Of a DNA stretch of 64,000 bases, positions 8,623 through 17,848 are shown piece after piece. The notes under the pieces are model-generated. The model made no database searches. It had not been told where the DNA came from and was given only the letters and a program-made list of their open reading frames with translations. The position numbers were made by a program, and so were the translations under genes. The DNA lies in the NCBI GenBank assembly GCA_016743945.1, contig JADGFI010000008.1, positions 124,001 to 188,000 of the forward strand, written 5' to 3'. Origin of the DNA: Desulfobacteraceae bacterium (GTDB lineage: Bacteria > Desulfobacterota > Desulfobacteria > Desulfobacterales > Desulfobacteraceae). How positions within the stretch are numbered: the first letter of the stretch is position 1; every line of letters starts with the position of its first letter.

Positions 8623-9558
8623 GTGTTTACACAATTATTCATGCTTTTAGCCGGCCTTGCCCTGCTCTATTTTGGATCTTCTATTCTGGTAGAAGGTGCG
8701 GCATCCACAGCGGTTATGTTTGCGGTTCGTCCTGTCATAATCGGACTTACCATCGTCTCCCTTGCCACATCGGCCCCGGAACTTCTGGTTAGTCTTGTGG
8801 CGGCCTATAAAGGGTCTGGTGGTATTTCAATCGGCAATATTTTGGGCAGTAATGTCATTAATATTGCACTTGTACTTGGCGTTTCCGCTGTTATACGCCC
8901 GGTTTCCATCAGCCGGCAGGTGGTAAGAATTGAAATTCCCTATATGATTTTTATTTCCGTAATTTTTTGGGTGCTGTGTATGGATTCCAGGATTAACAGG
9001 ATCGACGGGATCGTCCTCATGTTTTTTTTGAGTGTTTTTCTGATTTATGGCTTCCTTACAGCCAAAGATAAATCAAATGGGCAGGCCCCCCCAAAAGACC
9101 GACCCGTTAAGCAATTGTTCAAAAATATTTTTTTTGTTATCCTGGGAATTGTCATGCTTTCCCTGGGTGCCAATTTTGTGGTGAAAGAAGCCATTGTCAT
9201 TGCCAGTCAAATGGGGCTTTCCCAAACATTTATCGGTATTTCCGTGGTAGCCCTTGGCACCTCCCTGCCGGAACTTGCCACATCTGCCGTGGCTGCGGCC
9301 AGGGGAGAAAGTGATATTTCAGTGGGCAATGTGGTGGGATCCAACTTGTTTAATATCTGCCTTGTCATGGGCGTTGTGGGTCTTTTCAACCCCATGTCCA
9401 TTGACCCCTCCCTCCACGGATTCGAGTTCCCTTTTATGATTTTTATCTGTTTTATCCTGGGCGTTATGGCAGTTGTAAAAAAAGGCGTTAACAAAACCGG
9501 CGGAATCCTGTTTATCCTCTTATTTTTTATATATATACTGGTGTCCTATATAAAATAG
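8623..9558 (+). CDS. Calcium/sodium antiporter, CaCA family (YrbG-like)
   Basis: Inner-membrane cation exchanger of 311 residues with about ten transmembrane segments in two inverted halves. Each half has an alpha-repeat: SLATSAPELLVSLVAA...GNILGSNVINI (about residues 45-85) and ALGTSLPELATSAVAA...GNVVGSNLFNI (about 208-245). The acidic ion-binding Glu and the GN-GSN pattern are present in both. The start is GTG at 8623 with AAGGAA four bases upstream; ATG 8641 is the alternative. Members exchange calcium for sodium or protons; the exact ion here is not visible. It appears monocistronic. Confidence 0.93.
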   Translation: MFTQLFMLLAGLALLYFGSSILVEGAASTAVMFAVRPVIIGLTIVSLATSAPELLVSLVAAYKGSGGISIGNILGSNVINIALVLGVSAVIRPVSISRQVVRIEIPYMIFISVIFWVLCMDSRINRIDGIVLMFFLSVFLIYGFLTAKDKSNGQAPPKDRPVKQLFKNIFFVILGIVMLSLGANFVVKEAIVIASQMGLSQTFIGISVVALGTSLPELATSAVAAARGESDISVGNVVGSNLFNICLVMGVVGLFNPMSIDPSLHGFEFPFMIFICFILGVMAVVKKGVNKTGGILFILLFFIYILVSYIK

Positions 9559-9662
9559 TTGACAATTTTGTCTTTTTTTGATTTTTTTCTTGCATGTCCC
9601 GACAAATCTATTATATGGACTGATAATTACACAAACATTCTTTCTAACCTAAGGGGTATAGA

Positions 9663-10055
9663 ATGATCAACCCGAAACGGCTTTTAATTGTTGACGATAA
9701 TGAAGACATCCTCTCTACTTTTTACGAATTTTTTAATTCAATGGGATATGAAGTGAAAACTGCGGTGGATGGGTTTGTCGCTTTGAAATTGTTAAGGGAT
9801 GAAGCCCAGTTTTTTGATTGTCTTATCACAGACCTTGTTATGCCCAATATTAGTGGTGTGGGACTTATCTCCATCGTAAAAAAAGAATTTTCTCACCTGA
9901 AAATAATTGCGATAACGGGCTATGGCGATCAACCCGGTGCCCTGGCATCTGAAGCGAAAGCGGATATTGTGCTTTTCAAACCCATTGATTTGTTCAAAAT
10001 TGAAGACACGGTCGCAAGCCTTCTGAGCGATGATAACGATAACCCCAAAGAGTAA
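9663..10055 (+). CDS. Stand-alone response-regulator receiver protein
   Basis: A 130-residue CheY-like domain with no output domain. The acidic pair is in LIVDDNED, the phospho-acceptor Asp in CLITDLVMPN, the Thr in IAITGYG and the Lys in LFKPID, so it should be phosphorylatable. Good AAGGGG ribosome site. It ends nine bases before a sigma-54 activator that lacks its own receiver, so the two genes together look like an NtrC-type regulator split in two. No histidine kinase is adjacent; the phosphodonor is not known. Confidence 0.9.
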   Translation: MINPKRLLIVDDNEDILSTFYEFFNSMGYEVKTAVDGFVALKLLRDEAQFFDCLITDLVMPNISGVGLISIVKKEFSHLKIIAITGYGDQPGALASEAKADIVLFKPIDLFKIEDTVASLLSDDNDNPKE

Positions 10056-10064
10056 AGCAAACCT

Positions 10065-11135
10065 ATGAGTACACCTCTAATCGGCGTCAGTAAATCAATG
10101 TTAAAGATTAAGGAACTGATTAACCATGTGGCCAACACCTGCCTTAATGTATTGATTACCGGTGAAACAGGGGTGGGAAAAGAAGTGGTGGCTCAAAGTC
10201 TGTATGCTGAATCCAATCGATCTTCACAGCACTTTGTTAAAATTAATTGTGCGGCTTTGCCGGAAACCCTTCTGGAAAGTGAACTCTATGGTTATGAAAA
10301 AGGAGCCTTTACAGGGGCCCATAAAAAACGTCCCGGCAAATTTCAGACCGCTGACAAGGGAGTGCTTTTCCTGGATGAAATTGGTGACATGCCCCTGGCA
10401 CTTCAATCAAAAATGCTCCATGTACTTCAAAGCGGCGAATTTTCTCCTCTTGGGTCGGATCAGGACTTTAAAACCGATGTGTGGGTGATTGCCGCAACCA
10501 ATCATAACCTGGAAGAAGCCATCAGGGCAAAAACATTCAGGGAGGATCTTTTTTACCGGCTCAATATTATTAAGATTGAGATACCTCCCCTGCGACAAAG
10601 AAAAGAAGATATTCCCTCGCTTATTGAATATTATTTTAGATTATACAAAACCGAATATCCCAATAACAATGGCAGTAAACCCGATGCCGAAACCCTGAAT
10701 CGTTTGTGTAACTATTCCTGGCCTGGCAATGTAAGGCAGTTACAAAACTGCATCAAAAAACAGATGGTTGTAAACTCCTGGAATAAAATTTTTGAAGAAC
10801 TGCCCAGTGAACATCCCCAAGAGATCCCCCGGGATATTTCCAACCCCTTGACCAATGAATCGAGTCCTTTTCATTACAATGAAGAAATCAATGATCGGAT
10901 GAGTATCATCTCTGAGTTCGTTGATCTTTCCACCAGTTCCGAAAAATTATTTGAAGATATTTCCTTAAAAAAAATTAAAAAACTGGCCTCTGACAGGGTG
11001 GAAAAGGAAGTCATCACTTTTGTTCTTGGAAGAGTGGGTTGGAACAGATCTAAAGCTGCTAAAATACTCAAGATCAGCTATAAAACACTCTTGTATAAAA
11101 TGAGTGAATTTGAGGTTGATCCCCCTGTAAAATAG
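10065..11135 (+). CDS. Sigma-54-dependent transcriptional activator without receiver (NtrC-type AAA+ and Fis HTH)
   Basis: Cytoplasmic ATPase that remodels sigma-54 RNA polymerase. The 356-residue protein starts almost directly with the AAA+ domain: Walker A GETGVGKE (about 33-40), the sigma-54-contacting GAFTGA loop (80-85), Walker B LFLDEIGD (about 101-108), a sensor region with RLNIIKIEIPPLRQR, and NYSWPGNVRQLQN. A C-terminal Fis-type helix-turn-helix (NRSKAAKILKISYKTLLYKM) ends the protein. There is no N-terminal regulatory domain; the preceding gene supplies a receiver. The ribosome binding site is weak, which suggests translational coupling. The liv operon begins 158 bases downstream and may be a target, but no convincing -24/-12 promoter was found there. 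Confidence 0.93.
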   Translation: MSTPLIGVSKSMLKIKELINHVANTCLNVLITGETGVGKEVVAQSLYAESNRSSQHFVKINCAALPETLLESELYGYEKGAFTGAHKKRPGKFQTADKGVLFLDEIGDMPLALQSKMLHVLQSGEFSPLGSDQDFKTDVWVIAATNHNLEEAIRAKTFREDLFYRLNIIKIEIPPLRQRKEDIPSLIEYYFRLYKTEYPNNNGSKPDAETLNRLCNYSWPGNVRQLQNCIKKQMVVNSWNKIFEELPSEHPQEIPRDISNPLTNESSPFHYNEEINDRMSIISEFVDLSTSSEKLFEDISLKKIKKLASDRVEKEVITFVLGRVGWNRSKAAKILKISYKTLLYKMSEFEVDPPVK

Positions 11136-11293
11136 TTGTTTGTTGCATTAATTTATTTGTCTTTCATGCAGCAAATCCTGAATTTAGTTTTTAATTAGCA
11201 CCTTGGTTTTCAAAGTATGAATTTTCTTAATTTGAAATATGCATATGCAGAAAATTCAAACCGGCGTTTTTTACATTCTTTTAAGGAGGGAGT

Positions 11294-12469
11294 ATGCGGA
11301 AAATTGTTTTATTCACTAGTGTGGTCTTTGTATTTGCCATGGTGTTTTCACCACTGGCATTTTCTGCCAGAAAAACCATTATCAAAATCGGGATCAACGC
11401 CCCTTTAACCGGGGATATCCCCAAGGTGGGTGAAGGTTCCAAATATGCCGCCTTGATGTGGCTTGAAGACATTGAAAAAGCCGGCGGTCTTAAAGTGGGC
11501 GGCAAAATGTATGAAGTGGAACTTGTCATTGAAGACAATGAATCCAAGGCAGAATCTGCGGTAAAAGCCAACACTAAAATGATCACCCAGGATGATGTAC
11601 TGGCCATTATCGGTCCCCAGTCATCCAAACAGGCAATCCCGGCCGGTGAAGTGGCCAATAAATATAAAACCGTCATGATCAGCCCCTGGTCGACCAACCC
11701 TGCCACCACCATGGACCGCCCCTTTGTTTTTCGAGGGTGTTTTCTGGATCCTTTCCAGGGACCCGTTGTCGCAAATTTTATCTCCGATGAATTTGGATTT
11801 ACCAAGGCAGCCGTTCTCTATGACGTGGCATCTGATTACCCCAAGGGACTTGCTGAAGTGTTTAAAGCTGCATGGGAAAAAAAGCATGGTGAGGATTCCG
11901 TGGTTGCCTATGAAAGCTTTACCACCAAGGACACTGATTTCTCATCCCAGCTGACCAAAATTGTCAGATCCGGTGCTCAAGTTCTGTTTGCCCCCCAGTA
12001 TTACAATGAAGTGCCCTTGATTGTTAAACAAGCCAGCCAGCTTGGCTGGGAAGGCCCCATTGTGGGATCGGACTCCTGGGGATCTGCCGAGACAGTAGAA
12101 CTTTGCGGTGAGGCCTGCTATGGGCTGTTTTTTTCTACCCATTATGCAGCAGCCGGTGCCAAGGGCGCCACCAAAATTTTTATTGACCGATATGAAGCCG
12201 CCTATGGCTATACCCCCGATGACGTTGCAGCCCTTACCTGGGATGCTTTGCAGCTCGCCCAGCAGGCCATTCAGAATGCAGGTATTATCACCGGCAGGAT
12301 GGAAAAAGACAGGGGTGCCGTTCGGGATGCCCTTGCCAAAATTAAAGATTTTTCCGGCATCACCGGCAACATGACCTTCACAGAAGAAGGGGATCCCATC
12401 AAATGTGCTGTCATCGTTAAAATCAATGACAAGGGTGAATACGAATTTTATAAATCCAGTTGCCCCTGA
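11294..12469 (+). CDS. livK: Branched-chain amino-acid type ABC transporter, periplasmic binding protein
   Basis: Periplasmic ligand receptor of a high-affinity ABC importer. The 391-residue protein has a signal peptide (basic MRK, hydrophobic core to about residue 24), then a type-1 periplasmic binding fold with the family's IKIGINAPLTGDIPKVG, DNESKAESAV, IIGPQSSKQAIPAGEVANKY and a C-terminal GITGNMTFTEEGDP. AAGGAGGGAG gives a strong ribosome site. It is first in livK-H-M-G-F. The family binds leucine/isoleucine/valine but also amides, urea or aromatic acids, so the ligand is not certain. Two cysteines in LCGEACYG may form a disulfide. Confidence 0.93.
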   Translation: MRKIVLFTSVVFVFAMVFSPLAFSARKTIIKIGINAPLTGDIPKVGEGSKYAALMWLEDIEKAGGLKVGGKMYEVELVIEDNESKAESAVKANTKMITQDDVLAIIGPQSSKQAIPAGEVANKYKTVMISPWSTNPATTMDRPFVFRGCFLDPFQGPVVANFISDEFGFTKAAVLYDVASDYPKGLAEVFKAAWEKKHGEDSVVAYESFTTKDTDFSSQLTKIVRSGAQVLFAPQYYNEVPLIVKQASQLGWEGPIVGSDSWGSAETVELCGEACYGLFFSTHYAAAGAKGATKIFIDRYEAAYGYTPDDVAALTWDALQLAQQAIQNAGIITGRMEKDRGAVRDALAKIKDFSGITGNMTFTEEGDPIKCAVIVKINDKGEYEFYKSSCP

Positions 12470-12513
12470 TGGTAAAATCAGGAGTTAGGCACAAGTAAAT
12501 AGATACCTTTAAA

Positions 12514-12548
12514 AATGACTGCTGTACATTTATGGTACAGCAGTCATT
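12514..12548 (+). other. Perfect 14-bp hairpin between livK and livH
   Basis: Arms 12514-12527 and 12535-12548 are exact complements with a 7-base loop and no T run afterwards. Between the binding-protein gene and the permease genes such hairpins usually stabilise the upstream mRNA segment, so that the receptor is made in excess. Confidence 0.75.
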
Positions 12549-12576
12549 CATATCTAAATGCAACAGGAGCTGGTGA

Positions 12577-13512
12577 ATGGAATCTTTGATAGAATTATTC
12601 CAATATATTCTTCAAAATGTGATTAATGCTGCACAAAGGGGCAGTTTCTATGCCGTTATATCCATTGGATATTCAATGGTTTATGGGGTTTTAATGCTCT
12701 TTAACTTTGCCCATGGCGATATTTTTATGGTGGGAACCTATATCGGTTTTGGTATTGCTACCCTTTTCCTGGCCATTTTTGCAGGCCTTTTGCCAGGTCC
12801 ATTGATTTTTTTGGCCACGGTGGTTACGACCATGTTCCTGGCATCCTGGATCGGTGTCTTCGTTGAAGTTGCCGGGTACCGACCCCTTCGAGATGCACCC
12901 CGGGCTTCTGCTGCTATTACAGGGTTGATGATCGGTATTATTTTTGAAACCGGGATTCTGATTCTTCTGGGAGCCAAGCGCCTGAGCTTTCCGCCCCTCA
13001 TGGAATCGGTCACCTACCATGTCGGCGGGATCTATGTCACCAATGTAAAGATAATGATCATTATCATCTCATTGCTGCTCATGCTGGCCCTTCACTACTT
13101 TATTCAGAAAACCAAGTGGGGAATGGCCATGCGGGCCATGTCCTATGATTTTTTGGCCGTCCCCCTCATGGGGGTTTCCATCAATGTCATCGCCCCTCTA
13201 ACCTTTGCCGTGGGGGCAGGTTTGGCCTCGGTGGCCGGAATTCTCTACGGCCAAGCATATCCCATTTTAGATCCTTATATGGGGGTTATCATTGGCTGGA
13301 AGGCCTTTGTTGCCGCCATCCTCGGCGGTCGGGGTTCCATAAAAGGAGCCGCTCTTGCAGGCTATCTTCTGGGGTTTATTGAAATTTTTGTGGCTACCAT
13401 CTTTCCGTCCACCCTGAGGGATCTGATTGCCTATTCCATTATCCTTGTCATCCTGACCTTCAGGCCCAGGGGATTTTTTGGAATGGAGCATAGTACAAAA
13501 CTAAGATTATAA
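12577..13512 (+). CDS. livH: Branched-chain amino-acid type ABC transporter permease, LivH
   Basis: Inner-membrane channel subunit of 311 residues with about eight transmembrane segments. It shows the LivH-type N-terminal GSFYAVISIGYSMVYGVL and NFAHGD, and the coupling region GWKAFVAAILGGRGSIKGA. It pairs with LivM to form the channel driven by LivG and LivF. AGGAG lies upstream of the ATG. It is separated from livK by 107 bases with a perfect hairpin and from livM by an 83-base AT-rich gap. Confidence 0.93.
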   Translation: MESLIELFQYILQNVINAAQRGSFYAVISIGYSMVYGVLMLFNFAHGDIFMVGTYIGFGIATLFLAIFAGLLPGPLIFLATVVTTMFLASWIGVFVEVAGYRPLRDAPRASAAITGLMIGIIFETGILILLGAKRLSFPPLMESVTYHVGGIYVTNVKIMIIIISLLLMLALHYFIQKTKWGMAMRAMSYDFLAVPLMGVSINVIAPLTFAVGAGLASVAGILYGQAYPILDPYMGVIIGWKAFVAAILGGRGSIKGAALAGYLLGFIEIFVATIFPSTLRDLIAYSIILVILTFRPRGFFGMEHSTKLRL

Positions 13513-13595
13513 AAATTGGGACTATAAATATTTGGATTATAAGAATTATAAAAACAATTATAATTTGGTTAACGAAAATCACACAGGAACATTAA

Positions 13596-14915
13596 ATGGA
13601 ATTTGCAAGAAAATTTAAATTCATGTTTTCTACCGTACCCATGCTGGGCTGGCTTTTGGGAACGCTTGTGGCGGTACTCATCGAGTATTACTGGGGATAT
13701 GATTATATTTCCTATTACCTGGGACTTCCCAAGATACCGGTGTTGTTCGGGGCGCTTATCATGCTCAAGGAACCCATGATGATACCCGGCGCCATCGGGT
13801 ATGATATGATCGTTTATGTTATTCCCATTCTTTTGGTGGCAAAGGTGAGCGCAAGCTTTACCAATTCTTTGGCGGCACGATTTGAAAAACTTCCCCTCTG
13901 GGTGTCTGTCATCATCCATTTGGTCTTTTTTTATGCCATTCTCCATCTATGGGCCGGCATCAATGATTATCGGGTTTTGATCGTCAAACTGACCCTGATC
14001 TCCATTATTCTCACCGTCAGTATCAATGTGATCAATGGATACCAGGGCGAATTTTCTTGTTCCCATCCAGGATTTATGGCATTGGGGGCCTATACTTCCT
14101 CCATCATCACCCTGGTCCTGTTTGTGAACGATAAAATTTTCGGGACGGCCCTTTTGCCGGCAAGCTTTGGTCCATGGATCTTTCCTTTTGCCCTTTTGGC
14201 AGGAGGGGCTGCCGCAGCCCTGGGCTCTCTTTTGGTGGCCATTCCCTCCTTTAGAACAAGGGGGGATTATCTGGCCATCATTTCCCTGGCCTTCATGTTT
14301 ATTGTCAAATCTGCCGTTGAAAACCTTCATGTTATCGGTGGTGCCAGGGGTATGGGCGGGCAGCCTGATTATGCACCTTTGCCCATTATTTTTATCTGGA
14401 CCATGTTGTGCATCTGGGTGGTACACAATTTTGTCACCTCCATTCTGGGCAAGGCCCTGAACACGGTGCGCGACGATGAGGCGGCTTCTGAATCCATGAC
14501 CATTAAAACCCGGAAAACCAAGATGACTGCCTTTATGTTCGGTGCCTTCTGGGCCGGGGTGGGGGGAGGACTTTTTGCCCATGTCCTGGCCTATATAAAT
14601 CCGGGCATGTTCAGTATCAACCGACTGGCCGAGATTCTGGCCATGGTCTATTTTGGCGGTCTTAATTCCATTGTGGGATCGATTGTGGGAGCTGTGAGCA
14701 TCAATGTGCTGGGCGAAGCCCTTCGCCCCCTTGAACTTTTCAAGTGGATTATCATTCCTTTGATTTTGATCTTTGTCATGATTTTTAGGCCCTACGGCCT
14801 GATATCCTTTAAGGAGATTAATGCCAAACGGCTCCTTCGGGCCAAAAATAACCCCAAAAATTTAGTTAAAAGCGACCCCATGAATACCATGGCCAAAGAC
14901 AAACTAGGAGTGTAA
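13596..14915 (+). CDS. livM: Branched-chain amino-acid type ABC transporter permease, LivM
   Basis: Second channel subunit. The 439-residue protein has an extra ~120 hydrophobic N-terminal residues (several predicted membrane spans) before the usual LivM core, which starts near INVINGYQGEFSCSHPGFM. The core includes IPSFRTRGDYLAIISLAF, GGARGMGGQPDY, and the coupling segment AMVYFGGLNSIVGSIVGA. A basic C-terminal tail ends three bases before livG. AGGAA precedes the start. LivM proteins with such N-terminal extensions are common; the extension's role is not known. Confidence 0.93.
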   Translation: MEFARKFKFMFSTVPMLGWLLGTLVAVLIEYYWGYDYISYYLGLPKIPVLFGALIMLKEPMMIPGAIGYDMIVYVIPILLVAKVSASFTNSLAARFEKLPLWVSVIIHLVFFYAILHLWAGINDYRVLIVKLTLISIILTVSINVINGYQGEFSCSHPGFMALGAYTSSIITLVLFVNDKIFGTALLPASFGPWIFPFALLAGGAAAALGSLLVAIPSFRTRGDYLAIISLAFMFIVKSAVENLHVIGGARGMGGQPDYAPLPIIFIWTMLCIWVVHNFVTSILGKALNTVRDDEAASESMTIKTRKTKMTAFMFGAFWAGVGGGLFAHVLAYINPGMFSINRLAEILAMVYFGGLNSIVGSIVGAVSINVLGEALRPLELFKWIIIPLILIFVMIFRPYGLISFKEINAKRLLRAKNNPKNLVKSDPMNTMAKDKLGV

Positions 14916-14917
14916 AT

Positions 14918-15691
14918 ATGTCAGCATTGCTCAGTGTAAAAAATATGACCCATTATTTCGGCGGGTTGCGTGCTGTTCACAATTACAACCTGAACATTGC
15001 GCCCCAACAGATCGTCGGGCTTATCGGACCCAATGGTGCCGGTAAAACCACTATTTTTAATTTAATCACAGGGGTCTACACCCCTACAAAAGGTACCATC
15101 ACCCTGGAAAACGAAAATATCAAGGGGCTTGAAACCAATGAGATCGCTGCCAAGGGTCTTGGAAGGACCTTTCAAAATCTTGCCCTCTGGCGGCATATGA
15201 ATGTGCTGGACCATATTAAAATGGCCCATTATTCACAACTCACCTACGGTCTGTTCGGATCTTTTTTCAATACCCCCACCTGCCGCAGAGAAGAGGCAAA
15301 GGTTACGGAAAATTCCTATCGGCTTCTGGAATTATTTGACATCAAACAGCATGCAAACCAGATGGTGACCAACCTGCCCTATGGTGCCCAGCGCCGGGTT
15401 GAAATGGCAAGGGCCATGGCCACCAACCCCAAGGTGCTGTTTTTAGATGAACCCACGGCCGGGATGACCCCGGATGAACTGGTTCAGATGATAAAAATTA
15501 TCCGCCAGGTTCACGAAGATTTCAAGGTGGCTATTTTTTTGATAGAACATCGGATGAAATTTGTCATGGATTTATGTCAGTATATCCAAACGCTTGTGTT
15601 TGGTGAAATAATTGCCCAGGGTCCGCCCGAGGAAATTCAGAATAACCCGCAAGTCATTGAGGCCTATCTTGGAAAGGAGGATCTGACCTGA
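14918..15691 (+). CDS. livG: Branched-chain amino-acid type ABC transporter ATPase, LivG
   Basis: Cytoplasmic ATPase that powers import with LivF. The 257 residues contain Walker A GPNGAGKTT (about 37-45), the Q-loop in GLGRTFQNL, a diverged signature LPYGAQRRVEMARAMA, Walker B VLFLDEPTAG and the switch His in IEHRMKFVM. The LivG-type insertion after the Q-loop is present. AGGAG precedes the ATG. Its TGA overlaps the livF start by one base, which indicates coupled translation. Confidence 0.95.
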   Translation: MSALLSVKNMTHYFGGLRAVHNYNLNIAPQQIVGLIGPNGAGKTTIFNLITGVYTPTKGTITLENENIKGLETNEIAAKGLGRTFQNLALWRHMNVLDHIKMAHYSQLTYGLFGSFFNTPTCRREEAKVTENSYRLLELFDIKQHANQMVTNLPYGAQRRVEMARAMATNPKVLFLDEPTAGMTPDELVQMIKIIRQVHEDFKVAIFLIEHRMKFVMDLCQYIQTLVFGEIIAQGPPEEIQNNPQVIEAYLGKEDLT

Positions 15692-16404
15692 TGCAATTAA
15701 AAGTAGAGAACTTAAAAGTAGCCTATGGAAACATCAAAGCCCTCCATGGCATCAGTTTTTCCGTTGATGCGGGTGAGATTTTAACCATCATAGGTGCCAA
15801 TGGTGCCGGTAAGAGTACGACGCTTCGGGCTATTTCACGGATGGTTCCTTCCCATCCAGACTCAATTTTAGAGTTTGAAGGGAAAAATATTTTAAAATAC
15901 AGTGCAGACCGTGTGGTGTCACGCCTGGGTATTTCCCATGTACCCGAAGGCCGGCGAATTTTCGGGAATCTAACGGTTACCGAAAACCTTATTCTTGCCT
16001 GCTTTGCAAGGCGAGACAAGGACCAGATTGTCAAGGATAAAAGATGGGTATTTGACCTTTTTAACCGGCTGGAGGAAAGAAAAGATCAGCTGGCAGGAAC
16101 CCTTTCCGGCGGTGAGCAGCAGATGCTGGCCGTGGGCCGGGCCTATATGTCCGGGCGGAAAATCATGCTCCTGGACGAGCCTTCCATGGGGCTTGCCCCT
16201 CTGCTCATGCTGGACATGTTCAAGGCGTTAAAAGAAATCAACAAACATGGAACCACCATCCTTTTGGTGGAACAAAATGCCAGGCTTGCCCTTAAATTTG
16301 CCCAGCGGGGCTATGTGATTGAAAACGGATCCCTGGTGCTTGAGGGGCCGGCAGATGAACTGCTGGTCAATCCTGAGGTCAAAAAGGCCTATCTGGGTGC
16401 ATAA
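15691..16404 (+). CDS. livF: Branched-chain amino-acid type ABC transporter ATPase, LivF
   Basis: Second ATPase of the importer, 237 residues, the normal LivF length. Walker A GANGAGKSTT (about 34-43), HVPEGRRIFGNLTVTENL after the Q-loop, signature LSGGEQQMLAVGRA, Walker B IMLLDEPSMGLAP and switch His region LLVEQNARLAL (Gln in place of His, as is usual in LivF). It starts within the livG stop (TGATG) and ends the operon at a strong terminator. Confidence 0.95.
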   Translation: MQLKVENLKVAYGNIKALHGISFSVDAGEILTIIGANGAGKSTTLRAISRMVPSHPDSILEFEGKNILKYSADRVVSRLGISHVPEGRRIFGNLTVTENLILACFARRDKDQIVKDKRWVFDLFNRLEERKDQLAGTLSGGEQQMLAVGRAYMSGRKIMLLDEPSMGLAPLLMLDMFKALKEINKHGTTILLVEQNARLALKFAQRGYVIENGSLVLEGPADELLVNPEVKKAYLGA

Positions 16405-16425
16405 ACAAAAACCCATCTAACGAAT

Positions 16426-16462
16426 AAAAAGGCCCTGAAAATAATTCTCCCAGGGCCTTTTT
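16426..16462. terminator. Bidirectional terminator between livF and patB
   Basis: An exact 12-bp inverted repeat, AAAAAGGCCCTG at 16426-16437 with CAGGGCCTTTTT at 16451-16462, gives an A-rich and T-rich flank on both strands. It can end transcripts from both converging genes. Confidence 0.9.
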
Positions 16463-16469
16463 ATTGAGG

Positions 16470-17681
16470 TTATAAATATTTTTTAAAACCAGCCACCACT
16501 GCTGTAACCGCCTTTTTCAAAATTTCCCTTGGACAGGCAATATTGAACCGCTCAAACCCTGCCCCATTCTCTGCGAACCAATCCCCATGATCCAGGGCAA
16601 CTCCGGCCTCCTCCTCGATTATCTGAATAATTTTCTCAGGAGACAGCCCCAGGGGTTTAAAATCTGCCCATGCCAGATAAGTTCCCTCAAGGTCAAAAAC
16701 CTTAACGCCTGGCAATTGTTCTTCAAGGCTTGTTTTTAAATAAACAAAATTCTCCTGGAGATATACTAGCAGATCATCCAGCCAGGGTTCAGCCCCATTG
16801 TAGGCAGCCGTTGTGGCAATGGCACCAAAGAGGGTACCGCTGCCCTGCCCCCCTACCCCCAGAGTTTCAAAAAAAATAGAAACTTCATTTCGCAGTCTCG
16901 CGTTGGGAATGATGAGGCTGGACTGCTGAAGGCCTGCCAGATTAAAGGTCTTGCTGACAGAATTGGCGGTAATGGAATGCTGGGCAAACGCGTCGCAGAT
17001 ATTCTGGAAACAGATGTGTTTAGACCCCGGCATGATCAGGTCGCAATGGATTTCATCGGCAAAAATCAAAACATTGTTCTCAAGACATATTTTTCCGAAT
17101 TGTTCAAGCTCCTTTTTGGACCATACCCTTCCCACCGGGTTGTGGGGGCTGCACAGGATGGCAAACTTGACCCTGGGATCCGCCACTTTTTTGGCCAGAT
17201 CATCAAAATCCATTTGATAACGGCCATCCCTTATTTTTAAAGGATTTTCCAAAACCTGGCGGCCATTGCTGACAATGGACTGGGCAAAGGGATAATAGAC
17301 CGGGGTCTGGATCAGAACTTTGTCTCCGGGACTGGTAAATCGTTGAACAAGATAATTGGTTGCCGGGACGACTCCCGGACTTGTGAGGATCCAGTCCTTT
17401 TTTATCTCCCATTGGTGGCGTCTTTGATACCAGGATATCAGCGCCTCATTATATTCCGCATCCATCATGGTATATCCATAAATTTGATGGGCCAGACGTT
17501 TCTCCATGGCGTGTCTCACCACAGACGGGCTTAAAAAATCCATATCTGCTACCCACAGGGGCAATAGATTTTCCCTTCCCTGGCCAAATTTCATCCGTAA
17601 TACACTGGGTTCCCATTTCATTGAACCGGTATTGCTTCTGTCAATTATTTTGTCAAAGTCCCAGTCTTTTTCTAATTTCAT
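16470..17681 (-). CDS. patB: MalY/PatB family PLP-dependent C-S lyase or aminotransferase
   Basis: Fold-type I PLP enzyme of 403 residues. The Schiff-base lysine is Lys244 in NSVSKTFNLAG; other marks are LPLWVADMDF near the N-terminus, CSPHNPVGRVW and FADEIHCDL. MalY/PatB enzymes cleave cystathionine or cysteine-type C-S bonds and can act as aminotransferases, so they serve methionine/cysteine metabolism. The start at 17681 (AGGGAAA upstream) is preferred over 17765, whose extra residues have no family likeness. It is a single gene with its own terminator. The exact substrate is not visible. Confidence 0.85.
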   Translation of the reverse strand: MKLEKDWDFDKIIDRSNTGSMKWEPSVLRMKFGQGRENLLPLWVADMDFLSPSVVRHAMEKRLAHQIYGYTMMDAEYNEALISWYQRRHQWEIKKDWILTSPGVVPATNYLVQRFTSPGDKVLIQTPVYYPFAQSIVSNGRQVLENPLKIRDGRYQMDFDDLAKKVADPRVKFAILCSPHNPVGRVWSKKELEQFGKICLENNVLIFADEIHCDLIMPGSKHICFQNICDAFAQHSITANSVSKTFNLAGLQQSSLIIPNARLRNEVSIFFETLGVGGQGSGTLFGAIATTAAYNGAEPWLDDLLVYLQENFVYLKTSLEEQLPGVKVFDLEGTYLAWADFKPLGLSPEKIIQIIEEEAGVALDHGDWFAENGAGFERFNIACPREILKKAVTAVVAGFKKYL

Positions 17682-17848
17682 TTGAGTTTCCCTGTTCTCT
17701 AATAACCAGCATGGCCGGAGCATGGTATTTGTTTTTGCCACAACGAAAAATGACACTCTTATCATTGCAATGTCTTGGCCGAAGTTTCATATAACGTGAT
17801 TTCAGCGGGCAATTATAGACTATTTCATGAACTTTAGGAAGAGACGGA

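Noticed and set aside
11180..11290. Possible -24/-12 (sigma-54) promoter TAGCAC-N5-TTTTC before livK
   Set aside because: The essential GG and GC positions are both broken; the nearby sigma-54 activator is the only support.
13500..13595. Repeated TTATAA-like words between livH and livM
   Set aside because: The gap is simply AT-rich; the copies are irregular and no stem or operator symmetry stands out.
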